DNA of 50,730 bases from Megasphaera cerevisiae DSM 20462 (GTDB taxonomy: Bacteria; Bacillota; Negativicutes; Veillonellales; Megasphaeraceae): positions 1-50,730 of the forward strand of contig NZ_LEKT01000020.1 in NCBI RefSeq assembly GCF_001045675.1, in the 5' to 3' direction. A program made the position numbers and the translations under genes. The notes under the pieces are model-generated. The model was not told the origin of the DNA and searched no databases. It saw only the letters and a program-made list of their open reading frames with translations. Below, piece by piece: positions 1 to 7,558 of this stretch. Within the stretch, counting starts at the first letter, position 1; each line of letters starts with the position of its first letter.

Positions 1-158
1 GAGGCTTTATCGAGAAATTCCTTTTTCCAATTTCGCAAAAGATTTGGCTGTATGCTATTTTCGGTAGCTATCGAGTTGAGATCTTTCTCGCCCTTTAGCA
101 GTTCAAGAACAAGATCCGATTTTAATTTTGCTGTAAAATTTCTTCTTTTTCGAGACAT
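1..158 (-). CDS. IS3-family transposase OrfA, N-terminal part (runs off window)
   Basis: On the reverse strand an ATG at 158 opens a frame that stays open to the window edge (about 52 residues, starting MSRKRRNFTAKLKSDLVLEL). The sequence continues with a helix-turn-helix typical of IS3/IS911-type OrfA proteins (basic N-terminus, then a region like NSIQPNLLRNWKKEFLDKA). OrfA supplies DNA binding and is normally joined to the DDE catalytic OrfB by programmed frameshift. A ribosome site (AGAAGG) lies about 9 bases upstream. The rest of the element lies outside the window, so intactness cannot be judged. Its right end should lie somewhere between 160 and about 300, but no terminal repeat could be fixed. 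Confidence 0.8.
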   Translation of the reverse strand, partial: MSRKRRNFTAKLKSDLVLELLKGEKDLNSIATENSIQPNLLRNWKKEFLDKA

Positions 159-322
159 AAATGAACCTTCTTTCGAGTGTTATCTACAGTATATCAGGTT
201 CATTATAAACGTGTTCAAAAAATGTCTTAATTTATGAGACCATTATACCTGGGAGGCGGCCCGGTTCTTTGACACCGCGACGGGATGCAATCTGCAGGTC
301 CATAAAAAGGGGGAAATGTAAT

Positions 323-1089
323 ATGGCAATACTTGAAGTCAGCGATCTCGTGTTTCCTGCATTCAACAAGGCGGCAATGGAAAAGCTGCCGGAGGAATAT
401 GGCATCGAAATTTTTTATGAATTTGGCAGCAACAGCTACTGGAATGCCGTGCTGCGGCGCATGGGGGCGTCCAAGCGGCCGTTGTCCTTGCACACGGGCC
501 GTGTGTTACCGTCAATCTGGCGGAGATGAAGGATACGGCATATTTGAAACGCTATAAAAAAACGTTTGCCTATGCGAAAAAAGCCGGGGCCAGTCATGTC
601 GTTGTTCATACGAATGAAGGCTGGCACGGCGATGCCGCCGTTTGCCGTCAGCTTGTGATACGGCGGCTGCATAAAATTGAAAGACTGGCAGAGGATATTG
701 ATGGAGCGCAGATGGTAATCGAAAACGTAGGGCTGAAGCAAAATAATCTCTTTGATGAAGAGGCATACATCGCCTTGTTTAATGAGTTTCAAACGGCCGG
801 AGCGATTATTGACGTGGGTCATGCTCATGTCAACGGGTGGAATATCTGCCGTGTTATTGAAGCACTCAATGGACGCATCAAAGCCTTTCATCTGCAGGAT
901 AACGGCGGTGAAGCGGATGAACATCTGCCTCTGTTTGCCGGTACCGTTGATTGGCCGGCGATTATAGCCGCTGTCAAGCAATACGCGCCGCAGGCGACGT
1001 TGGTTTTTGAATATGCTAACGGCAATTATGAAAAGGCGGATGATCTGGTGCGGGATCTGGATATTGTCAGGGAACGACTGGGAATATAA
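323..1089 (+). pseudogene. Sugar-phosphate isomerase/epimerase-like TIM-barrel protein, frameshifted
   Basis: The first part starts at ATG 323 after the ribosome site AAAGGGGGAAA and reads MAILEVSDLVFPAFNKAAME; it stops after about 68 codons at 529. The second part continues in another frame to 1089 and contains strong xylose-isomerase-like TIM-barrel blocks (AKKAGASHVVVHTNEGWHG, MVIENVGLKQN, AGAIIDVGHAHVNGW, FHLQDNGG, LVFEYANGNYEKA). These carry the His, Glu and Asp residues typical of metal-dependent sugar-phosphate isomerases/endonuclease-IV-like barrels. Removing one AC from the CACAC at about 498-502 restores one frame reading SLHGPCVTVNLAEM, with the SxHGP motif usual in this family. 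The natural product would be about 255 residues. The break may be a real mutation or an assembly error. Substrate unknown. Confidence 0.75.
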
Positions 1090-1134
1090 TTCATTAAAAT
1101 AATAAAATATAGTGACCTGTCTGGCCGATATGCC

Positions 1135-1176
1135 AAGCACCCTTGCTGTACGATTTTGTACAGCAAGGGTGCTTTT
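1135..1176. terminator. Bidirectional terminator between convergent genes
   Basis: A 17-bp perfect inverted repeat (1135-1151 and 1158-1174) with a 6-base loop has A bases on the left side and a T run on the right. It lies between the isomerase-like gene and the reverse-strand EamA gene, so it can serve both. Confidence 0.85.
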
Positions 1177-1191
1177 CTCTGGTCGAGACGG

Positions 1192-2064
1192 TCAGGGGGT
1201 CAGTTTCTTTGTAGGGGGATGCATGACGATAAGGAGAATGCCGCCTAGAATAAGGAGCATACCAAGGGCCGTACTCCCACGCAGCGCCTCTCCCAGAAAT
1301 AAAACACCGCAGATGACGCCGACAACGGGAACTCCCAATACGGCAATAGAAGCCTTGCCGGCCTCCATACGGGTCAGAATAAAGTTCCACAGGAAAAAGG
1401 CAAGGGCTGAGGCGAGAATGCCGTTATAGGCGAGACAGCTTATAGATAGCCAGGTCCAGTGGGAACTGCCCTGGTCAAAGATAGTAGTATATATCAGCAG
1501 GGTCAGGGCGCCAACGGTCATTTGCCATGTTGTGTATTGGATCATAGTGCAGTCCTTTGCCTTCATTGTACGGTCCTGATATTTGATGATCACGCTGGCA
1601 ACTGCCCAGGCGACGGCACCGCCGATAGTGAAGAAAATGCCGCTCATACTGCCCAGCGTGTCAATATTCATCAGAATACACATGCCCGCCATGCTGAGGA
1701 TGATACCGGCGGCCTTGCGTCTGGTCAGCGTTTCGTGAAGGAAGAAGTGAGCGAGAATCGCTACCCACACGGGCATACTGTAGTTCAAAACAGCAACCAG
1801 CCCGGCATCGAGGGTTTGCATGCCGATCTGGACGGCAGCGTTGTTAAGGGCGATCTGCAATATGCCCGTAATAATGATCCATTTCCAGTACCGCTTTGGC
1901 GGCAGGGGCAGGCGAAGCCAGATGTTGATGAGAAGCAGGACCGCGGCTCCGGATATAAAACGGTAGCAGGCAAAGGTGACGGGTGGAAAGAATAGTGAGG
2001 CTTCCTTCATAACGACCCAGTTGAATCCCCAGACGGCGTATAGCATGAGCAGTGCTTTTATCAT
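1192..2064 (-). CDS. EamA/DMT-family membrane transporter
   Basis: A 290-residue, almost wholly hydrophobic protein with two repeated halves of about five membrane helices each, the pattern of the EamA (drug/metabolite transporter) family. Family marks include YAVWGFNWVVMKEA at the N-terminus and the second-half block GVPVVGVICGVLFLGEALRG followed by a closing glycine-rich helix. The start at 2064 (MIKALLML) is chosen because GAAAGGAG sits just upstream; an in-frame ATG at 2121 has no comparable site. These proteins export or import small metabolites or amino acids; the substrate cannot be told from sequence. It is a single-gene unit divergent from queC. Confidence 0.85.
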   Translation of the reverse strand: MIKALLMLYAVWGFNWVVMKEASLFFPPVTFACYRFISGAAVLLLINIWLRLPLPPKRYWKWIIITGILQIALNNAAVQIGMQTLDAGLVAVLNYSMPVWVAILAHFFLHETLTRRKAAGIILSMAGMCILMNIDTLGSMSGIFFTIGGAVAWAVASVIIKYQDRTMKAKDCTMIQYTTWQMTVGALTLLIYTTIFDQGSSHWTWLSISCLAYNGILASALAFFLWNFILTRMEAGKASIAVLGVPVVGVICGVLFLGEALRGSTALGMLLILGGILLIVMHPPTKKLTP

Positions 2065-2223
2065 AATGGGAGAAGCTCCTTTCAGGAATACAATTAATAT
2101 CATTATAAAAGACTTGTGCATAAATGAAAAGGAGGAACCATGAATTTGGAGATATGCAATACAAGTTTTGTGCTATAATAAAGATGTTGTTTTATAGTTA
2201 TTGGGAGGAAGAGGTGCTGTGGT

Positions 2224-2904
2224 ATGAAGTGTGTAGTGCTGCTCAGCGGCGGCGTGGACTCGACGACGTGTCTGGCCATAGGGCTGACAAAATATAAAAA
2301 AGAAGAAGTGCTGGCCCTGACGGCGTATTATGGACAAAAGCATGTCAAGGAATTGGAAGCGGCCCGGCAGGTAGCGGCGTATTATGGCGTGCAGCATCAG
2401 GAGGTCAATTTATCACAGGCGTTTTCGCTGAGCGATTGTCCGCTGCTGCAGGGAAGCAGTCAGGAGATTACTCACGAATCGTATGCCAGACAGCTCGAAA
2501 AGATTGGCGGAGAAGGGACGCTCAGTACGTATGTACCTTTTCGCAACGGGTTATTTCTATCCTATGCGGCGGCGGTGGCGATCAGTGTGCAGGCGGAAGT
2601 GATTTATTATGGAGCGCATGCTGACGATGCTGCCGGACGGGCCTACCCGGATTGCACACCGGAATTTGAGGAGGCTATGAATCGGGCCGTTTATGAAGGT
2701 TCCGGCCGTCTGTGCCATTTAGAGGCGCCGCTTCTGCACTGGAATAAAGCAGGCGTTGTCAAGGAAGGCTTGCGCCTTCATGCTCCTTATGAGCTGACTT
2801 GGAGCTGTTATGAAGGAAATGAAAAACCCTGCGGGACCTGCGGAACCTGTATCGACAGAGCCAGGGCCTTTGCTGCCAACGGCGTGAAGGATCCCGCATT
2901 ATAG
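2224..2904 (+). CDS. queC: 7-cyano-7-deazaguanine synthase QueC
   Basis: QueC turns 7-carboxy-7-deazaguanine into preQ0 using ATP and ammonia, a step in queuosine tRNA modification. The 226-residue protein opens with the PP-loop nucleotide-binding motif LSGGVDSTTCL (residues about 7-17), has the family blocks YGQKH, VPFRNGLFLS and YYGAHADDAAGRAYPDCTPEF, and ends with the zinc-binding cysteines in SCYEGNEKPCGTCGTC. The ribosome site GGGAGGAAG lies upstream, and a good -10 box (TATAAT, 2174-2179) precedes it. No preQ1 riboswitch was recognised in the short leader. Other queuosine genes (queD, queE, queF) are not in the window. The gene for an M13 peptidase follows after 32 bases, probably co-transcribed. 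Confidence 0.95.
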   Translation: MKCVVLLSGGVDSTTCLAIGLTKYKKEEVLALTAYYGQKHVKELEAARQVAAYYGVQHQEVNLSQAFSLSDCPLLQGSSQEITHESYARQLEKIGGEGTLSTYVPFRNGLFLSYAAAVAISVQAEVIYYGAHADDAAGRAYPDCTPEFEEAMNRAVYEGSGRLCHLEAPLLHWNKAGVVKEGLRLHAPYELTWSCYEGNEKPCGTCGTCIDRARAFAANGVKDPAL

Positions 2905-2936
2905 GGGAAAGAGCTGGACGAAGGAGAGGATGGCAC

Positions 2937-4934
2937 GTGAAAAGAGAAGTGAAAATATGGGTGACAGCGATGGTTGCCACTGTTGTTTTTTTTGCTGGCA
3001 GTACCTTGCCGGTGGTGCAGGCTGCCGGGTCTGTTTCAGAAAAGGATAATTTTTATCGGTCTGTCAATGAAAAAACACTGGAAACCAAGCAGATTCAACC
3101 AACAGAACCGGCTTGGTCCTGGTTTACGGAGCAATCACTGAACAATACGAAAATGCTGAAGAAGGAACTGAAAACGATTGCTGCTAAACAGGGTACCTAT
3201 GCCAAGGGCACGCCGGAACAGAAAATTGCTGATTTGTACCAATGCGCGCTGGATACGGAACGACGGAATGCTGTTGCCGGAGAACATATCCATCAGGTAT
3301 TGGCACCTATTCAGGCGGCCGCAACGATACAGGAGCTGACCCAGTCCCTCTGCGATACGAAGAAAAATTATGGAACCGGAGCATTTGTGGATTATACGGC
3401 AGACCGTATGCCAAATAGTCTGCGATATGCTGCCCGTATTGTGCCTGCCGGTACGCTGCTGAGTAAATATGAGTTGGAAAAGGAACCCAGCCCCGGAGCC
3501 TGGCAGGACTATAAAGCATATATTGCCGGTGTATTGATGGAAGCCGGACAGACAAAGGCAGAGGCGGATACGGGGGCGGCAGCTATTTTAGCTATGGAGC
3601 AGCGGTGGGCTCCGTATATGCTGACCAGCGAAGAGAAAAATGACGTAGCCGTTGTGAACCGTCTTTATTCCCGCAAGGAAATAGAAAGTATGATGCCTCA
3701 TATGAACGGTAAAAAAATACTGAATTCATGGGGCATTGGCGGAGAAAAGAAAGTGTTTCTTGCCGATGCGGACTATCTTCGTCATATAGATATGGAGTAT
3801 ACTGATGCCAATATCAAGGTTCTCAAAAATTATGCCGTGTTTCGCATTATGAACGGGTATGCACCCTATGCCGGCATAAAGCTGCGTGATATGCAGCGCC
3901 AGTATATTCAAAAACGCTTTGGAATTCAGAAAAGCCGCAGCGATGGAGAAACGGCAAACCGGATGGTACAGGGACTGCTGCCGTATGAATTTGGTCAGAT
4001 TTATATGAAGGATAACTGTACGCCAGCTATGGTAAAGGATATTCAGACTATGATTGGTCAGATACGCGCGATCTATCGCAGCCGGCTGGAAAAAAATGAT
4101 TGGCTCAGTCCCCGCACAAAGGCTGGTGCTATAGACAAGCTGGATTCGCTGCGCGTTTTTGTAGGCGGCCCAGCCACCGGTGATAAGCCTGTTATCGAGT
4201 CTATGCCCGATGTGATTCCTGAATCGGCAGGTGGCGATTTGCTTGGTAATATTATTCATAATGCCGTGCTGACGCAACGGCAGCTGCATGAATTGCTGGG
4301 AACTGATTTTGATCTGAATAAGTGGTATGCGTTTCAGCCGCAAGATGTCAATGCCGCTTATATACCGGAAAATAACAGCATTACCATTCCAGCGGGTATT
4401 CTCAAGCCGCCCTTTTACAGTCCCGATGCGACCTTGGGAATGAATCTGGGAGGCATAGGCGTTATTATAGGACATGAAATTTCACATGCTTTCGATCCGA
4501 ATGGCAGCCGGTATGATAAAGAAGGCAATATGAAGAATTGGTGGACGAAAAAGGATTACACGGCATTTCAGCAAAAGGCGGCCCAATTTGGTCCGTACTA
4601 CAGTAAATATGCTGTCGGCAGCGGACTTTATGAGAACGGGGCGCTGGTGACGAATGAAGCAATAGCTGATTGCGGCGGATTGTCTGTTGTTACGGAAATC
4701 GCTGCCGGGAGGGAAAGCGTACTAAGGGATATGTACCGAAACTTTGCCGCTATTTTTGCCGAAAAAATGACAGACCAGCTGTTGCTGCAGCTGGTGCAGA
4801 ATGATCCGCACCCCATTGGGGAGGCTCGTGTCAATGGCGCTCTTTCAGCGACAGATGGTTTTTATTCCGCCTATGATATTCGGCAGGGCGACGGCATGTA
4901 TATTCTTCCTAAAGATAGAGTAAAACTTTGGTGA
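2937..4934 (+). CDS. pepO: Exported M13-family zinc endopeptidase (PepO/neprilysin-like)
   Basis: A 665-residue member of peptidase family M13, zinc enzymes that cleave small peptides. A GTG start is used; AAGGAGAGG lies at normal distance and the nearby ATG is out of frame. The N-terminus is a signal peptide (basic start, hydrophobic core, cleavage near VVQAAG), so it acts outside the membrane, unlike the intracellular PepO of lactococci. The zinc motif HEISH is at about residues 513-517, the third ligand Glu in NEAIADCGG at about 574, with the partner Asp four residues later. The Asn-Ala-Tyr substrate-binding block (NAAYIPENNSITIPAGIL) and the closing tryptophan region are present. With the opp transporter and M20 peptidases it fits a peptide-using lifestyle. 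Confidence 0.93.
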   Translation: MKREVKIWVTAMVATVVFFAGSTLPVVQAAGSVSEKDNFYRSVNEKTLETKQIQPTEPAWSWFTEQSLNNTKMLKKELKTIAAKQGTYAKGTPEQKIADLYQCALDTERRNAVAGEHIHQVLAPIQAAATIQELTQSLCDTKKNYGTGAFVDYTADRMPNSLRYAARIVPAGTLLSKYELEKEPSPGAWQDYKAYIAGVLMEAGQTKAEADTGAAAILAMEQRWAPYMLTSEEKNDVAVVNRLYSRKEIESMMPHMNGKKILNSWGIGGEKKVFLADADYLRHIDMEYTDANIKVLKNYAVFRIMNGYAPYAGIKLRDMQRQYIQKRFGIQKSRSDGETANRMVQGLLPYEFGQIYMKDNCTPAMVKDIQTMIGQIRAIYRSRLEKNDWLSPRTKAGAIDKLDSLRVFVGGPATGDKPVIESMPDVIPESAGGDLLGNIIHNAVLTQRQLHELLGTDFDLNKWYAFQPQDVNAAYIPENNSITIPAGILKPPFYSPDATLGMNLGGIGVIIGHEISHAFDPNGSRYDKEGNMKNWWTKKDYTAFQQKAAQFGPYYSKYAVGSGLYENGALVTNEAIADCGGLSVVTEIAAGRESVLRDMYRNFAAIFAEKMTDQLLLQLVQNDPHPIGEARVNGALSATDGFYSAYDIRQGDGMYILPKDRVKLW

Positions 4935-4973
4935 TTTGCGTTGATTTTGAGTGTTTAATGAGATTTGTACACG

Positions 4974-5003
4974 GTATCCCTCTTGCATTATGGAGAGGGA
5001 TAC
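4974..5003 (+). terminator. Hairpin downstream of pepO, no T run
   Basis: A perfect 10-bp inverted repeat GTATCCCTCT/AGAGGGATAC with a 10-base loop begins about 40 bases after the pepO stop. It lacks a T run, so it may be a weak or factor-dependent terminator or an RNA-stability hairpin. Confidence 0.4.
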
Positions 5004-5052
5004 GGTACAATCACAAGAGGCGATAGAGTTGTGTTTCTCTGTTGTTTTAGAA

Positions 5053-5069
5053 ATACGTTTAAAACGTAT
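5053..5069. promoter_or_regulatory. 17-bp perfect palindrome upstream of mgsA-pyk
   Basis: ATACGTTT-A-AAACGTAT is a perfect dyad 74 bases upstream of mgsA. Its size and symmetry match a dimeric repressor operator. No clear -35/-10 pair could be assigned around it, and no cognate regulator is recognised in the window. The rest of the 4935-5143 gap holds only a short open frame without other support. Confidence 0.35.
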
Positions 5070-5143
5070 CTAACTGGGACGAAAAATGTACCGGCTGGAA
5101 CACAAACGCTACAGATTGCGATGCTTATAGAAGGGGGCAGAAA

Positions 5144-5536
5144 ATGAATAAATATGTTGCGCTTATTGCACATGATGCCAAGAAGGACGCCATGGTACAA
5201 TTGTCAGGACAGTTCAAAGAAGTATTGAGCCGTTTTCCTTTGGTCGGAACAGGCGAGACAGGAAAACGTATTGAAGACGAAACTGGTCTTACGGTCAAAC
5301 AGATGCAACCCGGTCCATTGGGTGGTGACCAGCAGATCGGCGGCATGATTGCTTCTGATGAAATCCTTGCTGTTGTTTTCTTGAGGGATCCTTTGACGGC
5401 ACAGCCCCATGAACCGGATGTATCGGCATTTCTTCGCTTGTGCGACGTACATGCTGTTCCTGTAGCTACCAATGTGACCAGCGCCCGTATTTTATTGGAT
5501 TCGCTGCAGGATCATATGGAATTATTTGTTAAATAA
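5144..5536 (+). CDS. mgsA: Methylglyoxal synthase
   Basis: MgsA converts dihydroxyacetone phosphate to methylglyoxal and phosphate, a glycolytic bypass used when phosphate is short or triose phosphates build up. The 130-residue protein is full length for the family. It shows the opening ALIAHDAKK, the phosphate-binding block MQPGPLGGDQQIGG (with the catalytic Asp) and the active-site region DPLTAQPHEPDVSAFLRL with the conserved His. The ribosome site AGGGGGC lies just ahead. pyk follows 27 bases downstream on the same strand, so the two triose-phosphate-level and PEP-level enzymes are probably co-expressed. The glpK region in this window would feed the same dihydroxyacetone phosphate pool. 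Confidence 0.95.
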   Translation: MNKYVALIAHDAKKDAMVQLSGQFKEVLSRFPLVGTGETGKRIEDETGLTVKQMQPGPLGGDQQIGGMIASDEILAVVFLRDPLTAQPHEPDVSAFLRLCDVHAVPVATNVTSARILLDSLQDHMELFVK

Positions 5537-5563
5537 ATATCATTACGCAAAGGAGATTGTCTC

Positions 5564-7312
5564 ATGTTGAAAAAAACGAAGATTGTCTGCACGCTTGGAC
5601 CGAGCTCGAATACTCCGGAAATTATTGAAAAGATGATAAAGGCTGGCATGAACGTAGCCCGCTTTAATTTTTCTCATGGCACGCATGAGGAACATAAAAA
5701 AAGGATTGAAATGGTCCGGGCCGCATCTCAGAAATTAAACGTTCCGGTAGCGCTTATGCTGGATACAAAGGGGCCGGAGATACGCTTGGGCATGTTTAAA
5801 AATGGTTCTATTGAGATGGAAGCGGGCAATACGTTTACGCTTACGGCGCGTGATGTCGAAGGAGACGAAACTATTTCTACTGTGAGCTATAAGGAATTGC
5901 CTCAGGATGTCAAGACCGGTGATCATATTCTTCTTTCTGACGGATTAGTCAATTTGGAAGTTCTCGATGTAGATGGCGCGGATATTCATACCCGCATCAT
6001 TAACAGCGGCAAAATGAGTGACCGCAAGCGCGTGGCCGTACCTGGCATTACGATCAATCTGCCTCCTGTATCTGAAACAGATGCGGCAGATATTGAATTT
6101 GGCATTCGCATGAATATGGATTGGATTGCCGCTTCCTTTATTCAGCGCGGCAGAGATGTTGTGACCATACGTAAAATTTTGGAAAAGCATGATAATCATA
6201 TGCAGATCATTTCCAAGATCGAATGTCAGGCAGCTGTACAAAATATTGATGAAATCATTAAAATGAGCGATGGTATTATGGTAGCCCGCGGTGATCTCGG
6301 CGTGGAAGTTCCGGCTGAAGAGGTGCCTACACTGCAAAAAATGCTTATTCATAAATGTCAGGCAGCAGGCAAACCGGTTATTACGGCGACGCAGATGCTG
6401 GAATCCATGTGCAGTAATCCACGTCCGACTCGTGCGGAAACAGGAGATGTGGCTAATGCCATTCTTGACGGTACAGACGCGGTTATGCTCAGCGGTGAAA
6501 CCGCCGGCGGCTCCTATCCGGTAGAGGCGGTTCAGACAATGGCCCGCGTAGCGACCTTTACGGAAAGCAAATTTACGCCGGATGCGCATCAAAACGAACA
6601 TGCTGAATCGGCTACAACGACAGAGTCTATAGGTAAGGCTACAGTGAAAATTGCTGAAGATCTCCATGCGGCGGCTATTATCGCATCAACAGAGCGAGGC
6701 GGTACGGCACAGATGATTTCCAAATTCCGTCCGGAATGCCCTGTCGTGGCAGTATCACCGCATGAAAATATTGTGCGCCGACTGCAAATGAATTGGGGTG
6801 TTCAGGCTATTGTAGGCAAAGAGGCCAGTGATACGGACGAAGTTGTGGATACGGCTATTTTTGCCGCTCTCGACAATGATCTTATCAAGGCCGGTGATCT
6901 CGTCGTTCTTACGGCAGGGGTGCCGGTTGCCAAGGCTGGTTCTACCAATATGATCCGGGTGCAGGTTGTAGGAGATGTATTACTCCGGGGTACTGGCATC
7001 GGACGGAATTCAGCTATTGGTCCGGTGTGTGTGGCAACGGATACGGCATCGCTGAAGAAGAATTTTAAGGATGGCTGTATTCTTGTTGTCCGTGCGGCTG
7101 CTGCTGAATGGGTGGATTATATGAAACGGGCCAGCGCTATTGTATCGGAAGAAGCGGGTCTTACAAGCGAATCGGCTATCGTCGCCATTACACTGGGAAT
7201 ACCTACGGTCGTTGGTACGGAACATGCTGTTGATACGCTGGAAAATGGCGAGATTGTCACTGTAGACAGCAGCCGCGGTACTATTTTCCGCGGCGCTGCG
7301 AATGCAAGATAG
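5564..7312 (+). CDS. pyk: Pyruvate kinase with C-terminal PEP-utiliser-like domain
   Basis: Pyruvate kinase makes ATP and pyruvate from phosphoenolpyruvate and ADP. At 582 residues it is the long Bacillus-type form. The catalytic barrel has TKIVCTLGPSS at the N-terminus, NFSHG, DTKGPEIR, the signature ISKIECQ with its catalytic lysine, and MVARGDLGVE followed by the second site TATQMLESM. The regulatory C domain follows, and residues from about 490 form a PEP-utilising mobile domain (EEAGLTSESAIVAITLGIPTVVG). In that last domain the position often held by His in Bacillus-type enzymes (TSHAA) is Glu (TSESA), so it should not be able to carry a phosphohistidine. It lies directly after mgsA and is closed by a strong terminator. 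Confidence 0.95.
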   Translation: MLKKTKIVCTLGPSSNTPEIIEKMIKAGMNVARFNFSHGTHEEHKKRIEMVRAASQKLNVPVALMLDTKGPEIRLGMFKNGSIEMEAGNTFTLTARDVEGDETISTVSYKELPQDVKTGDHILLSDGLVNLEVLDVDGADIHTRIINSGKMSDRKRVAVPGITINLPPVSETDAADIEFGIRMNMDWIAASFIQRGRDVVTIRKILEKHDNHMQIISKIECQAAVQNIDEIIKMSDGIMVARGDLGVEVPAEEVPTLQKMLIHKCQAAGKPVITATQMLESMCSNPRPTRAETGDVANAILDGTDAVMLSGETAGGSYPVEAVQTMARVATFTESKFTPDAHQNEHAESATTTESIGKATVKIAEDLHAAAIIASTERGGTAQMISKFRPECPVVAVSPHENIVRRLQMNWGVQAIVGKEASDTDEVVDTAIFAALDNDLIKAGDLVVLTAGVPVAKAGSTNMIRVQVVGDVLLRGTGIGRNSAIGPVCVATDTASLKKNFKDGCILVVRAAAAEWVDYMKRASAIVSEEAGLTSESAIVAITLGIPTVVGTEHAVDTLENGEIVTVDSSRGTIFRGAANAR

Positions 7313-7341
7313 AGATTGATGCTTTAAAGGATACCGGTTTG

Positions 7342-7390
7342 AAAACAGCATACTGATCAGATAAGCAGTGTCTGATCAGTATGCTGTTTT
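7342..7390 (+). terminator. Strong terminator after pyk
   Basis: A 20-bp perfect inverted repeat (7342-7361 and 7371-7390) with a 9-base loop, flanked by AAAA on the left and TTTT on the right. It separates the mgsA-pyk unit from the binding-protein gene. Confidence 0.9.
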
Positions 7391-7465
7391 ATATAAAAAA
7401 TAAAAAATACTTACAAAAATACTTATATATTTTATAAAATAATAAAAATATAATGAAAAATATGG

Positions 7466-7536
7466 TTGACTTTTAAAAATAAATAACATATCCTTGTAAC
7501 AAGCAATGACGCTGCAATGCGCCGTTGCTTGTTTTT
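7466..7536 (+). promoter_or_regulatory. Promoter with immediate hairpin/T-run leader, copy 1
   Basis: TTGACT (7466-7471) and TATCCT (7489-7494) are 17 bases apart. The hairpin AACAAGCAA (7498-7506)/TTGCTTGTT (7525-7533) begins at about the expected transcription start and is followed by T bases to 7536, so it has the form of a terminator at the very 5' end of the transcript. The ribosome site of the binding-protein gene follows directly. The same layout precedes oppB at 11617-11690. Function (attenuator, short RNA, 5' stabiliser) is inference. Confidence 0.6.
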
Positions 7537-7558
7537 ATATGGAGGGGAGGGCGAGGAT

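Noticed and set aside
436-1140. Long reverse-strand open frame of 234 codons over the isomerase-like gene
   Set aside because: It lies antisense to a gene with clear TIM-barrel motifs, shows no family motif and has no good ribosome site.
1459-1995. Forward open frame of 178 codons inside the EamA gene
   Set aside because: It is the antisense of a membrane transporter with a clear hydrophobic pattern; the product is polar without motifs.
2105-2223. Possible preQ1 riboswitch before queC
   Set aside because: The leader is short and no stem-loop with the A-rich tail of preQ1 riboswitches was found.
3726-4475. Reverse-strand open frame of 249 codons inside pepO
   Set aside because: Antisense to the M13 peptidase; no motif or ribosome site.
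4965-5147. 60-codon frame between pepO and mgsA
   Set aside because: It starts inside a hairpin, has no ribosome site, overlaps the start of mgsA and contains the palindrome 5053-5069.
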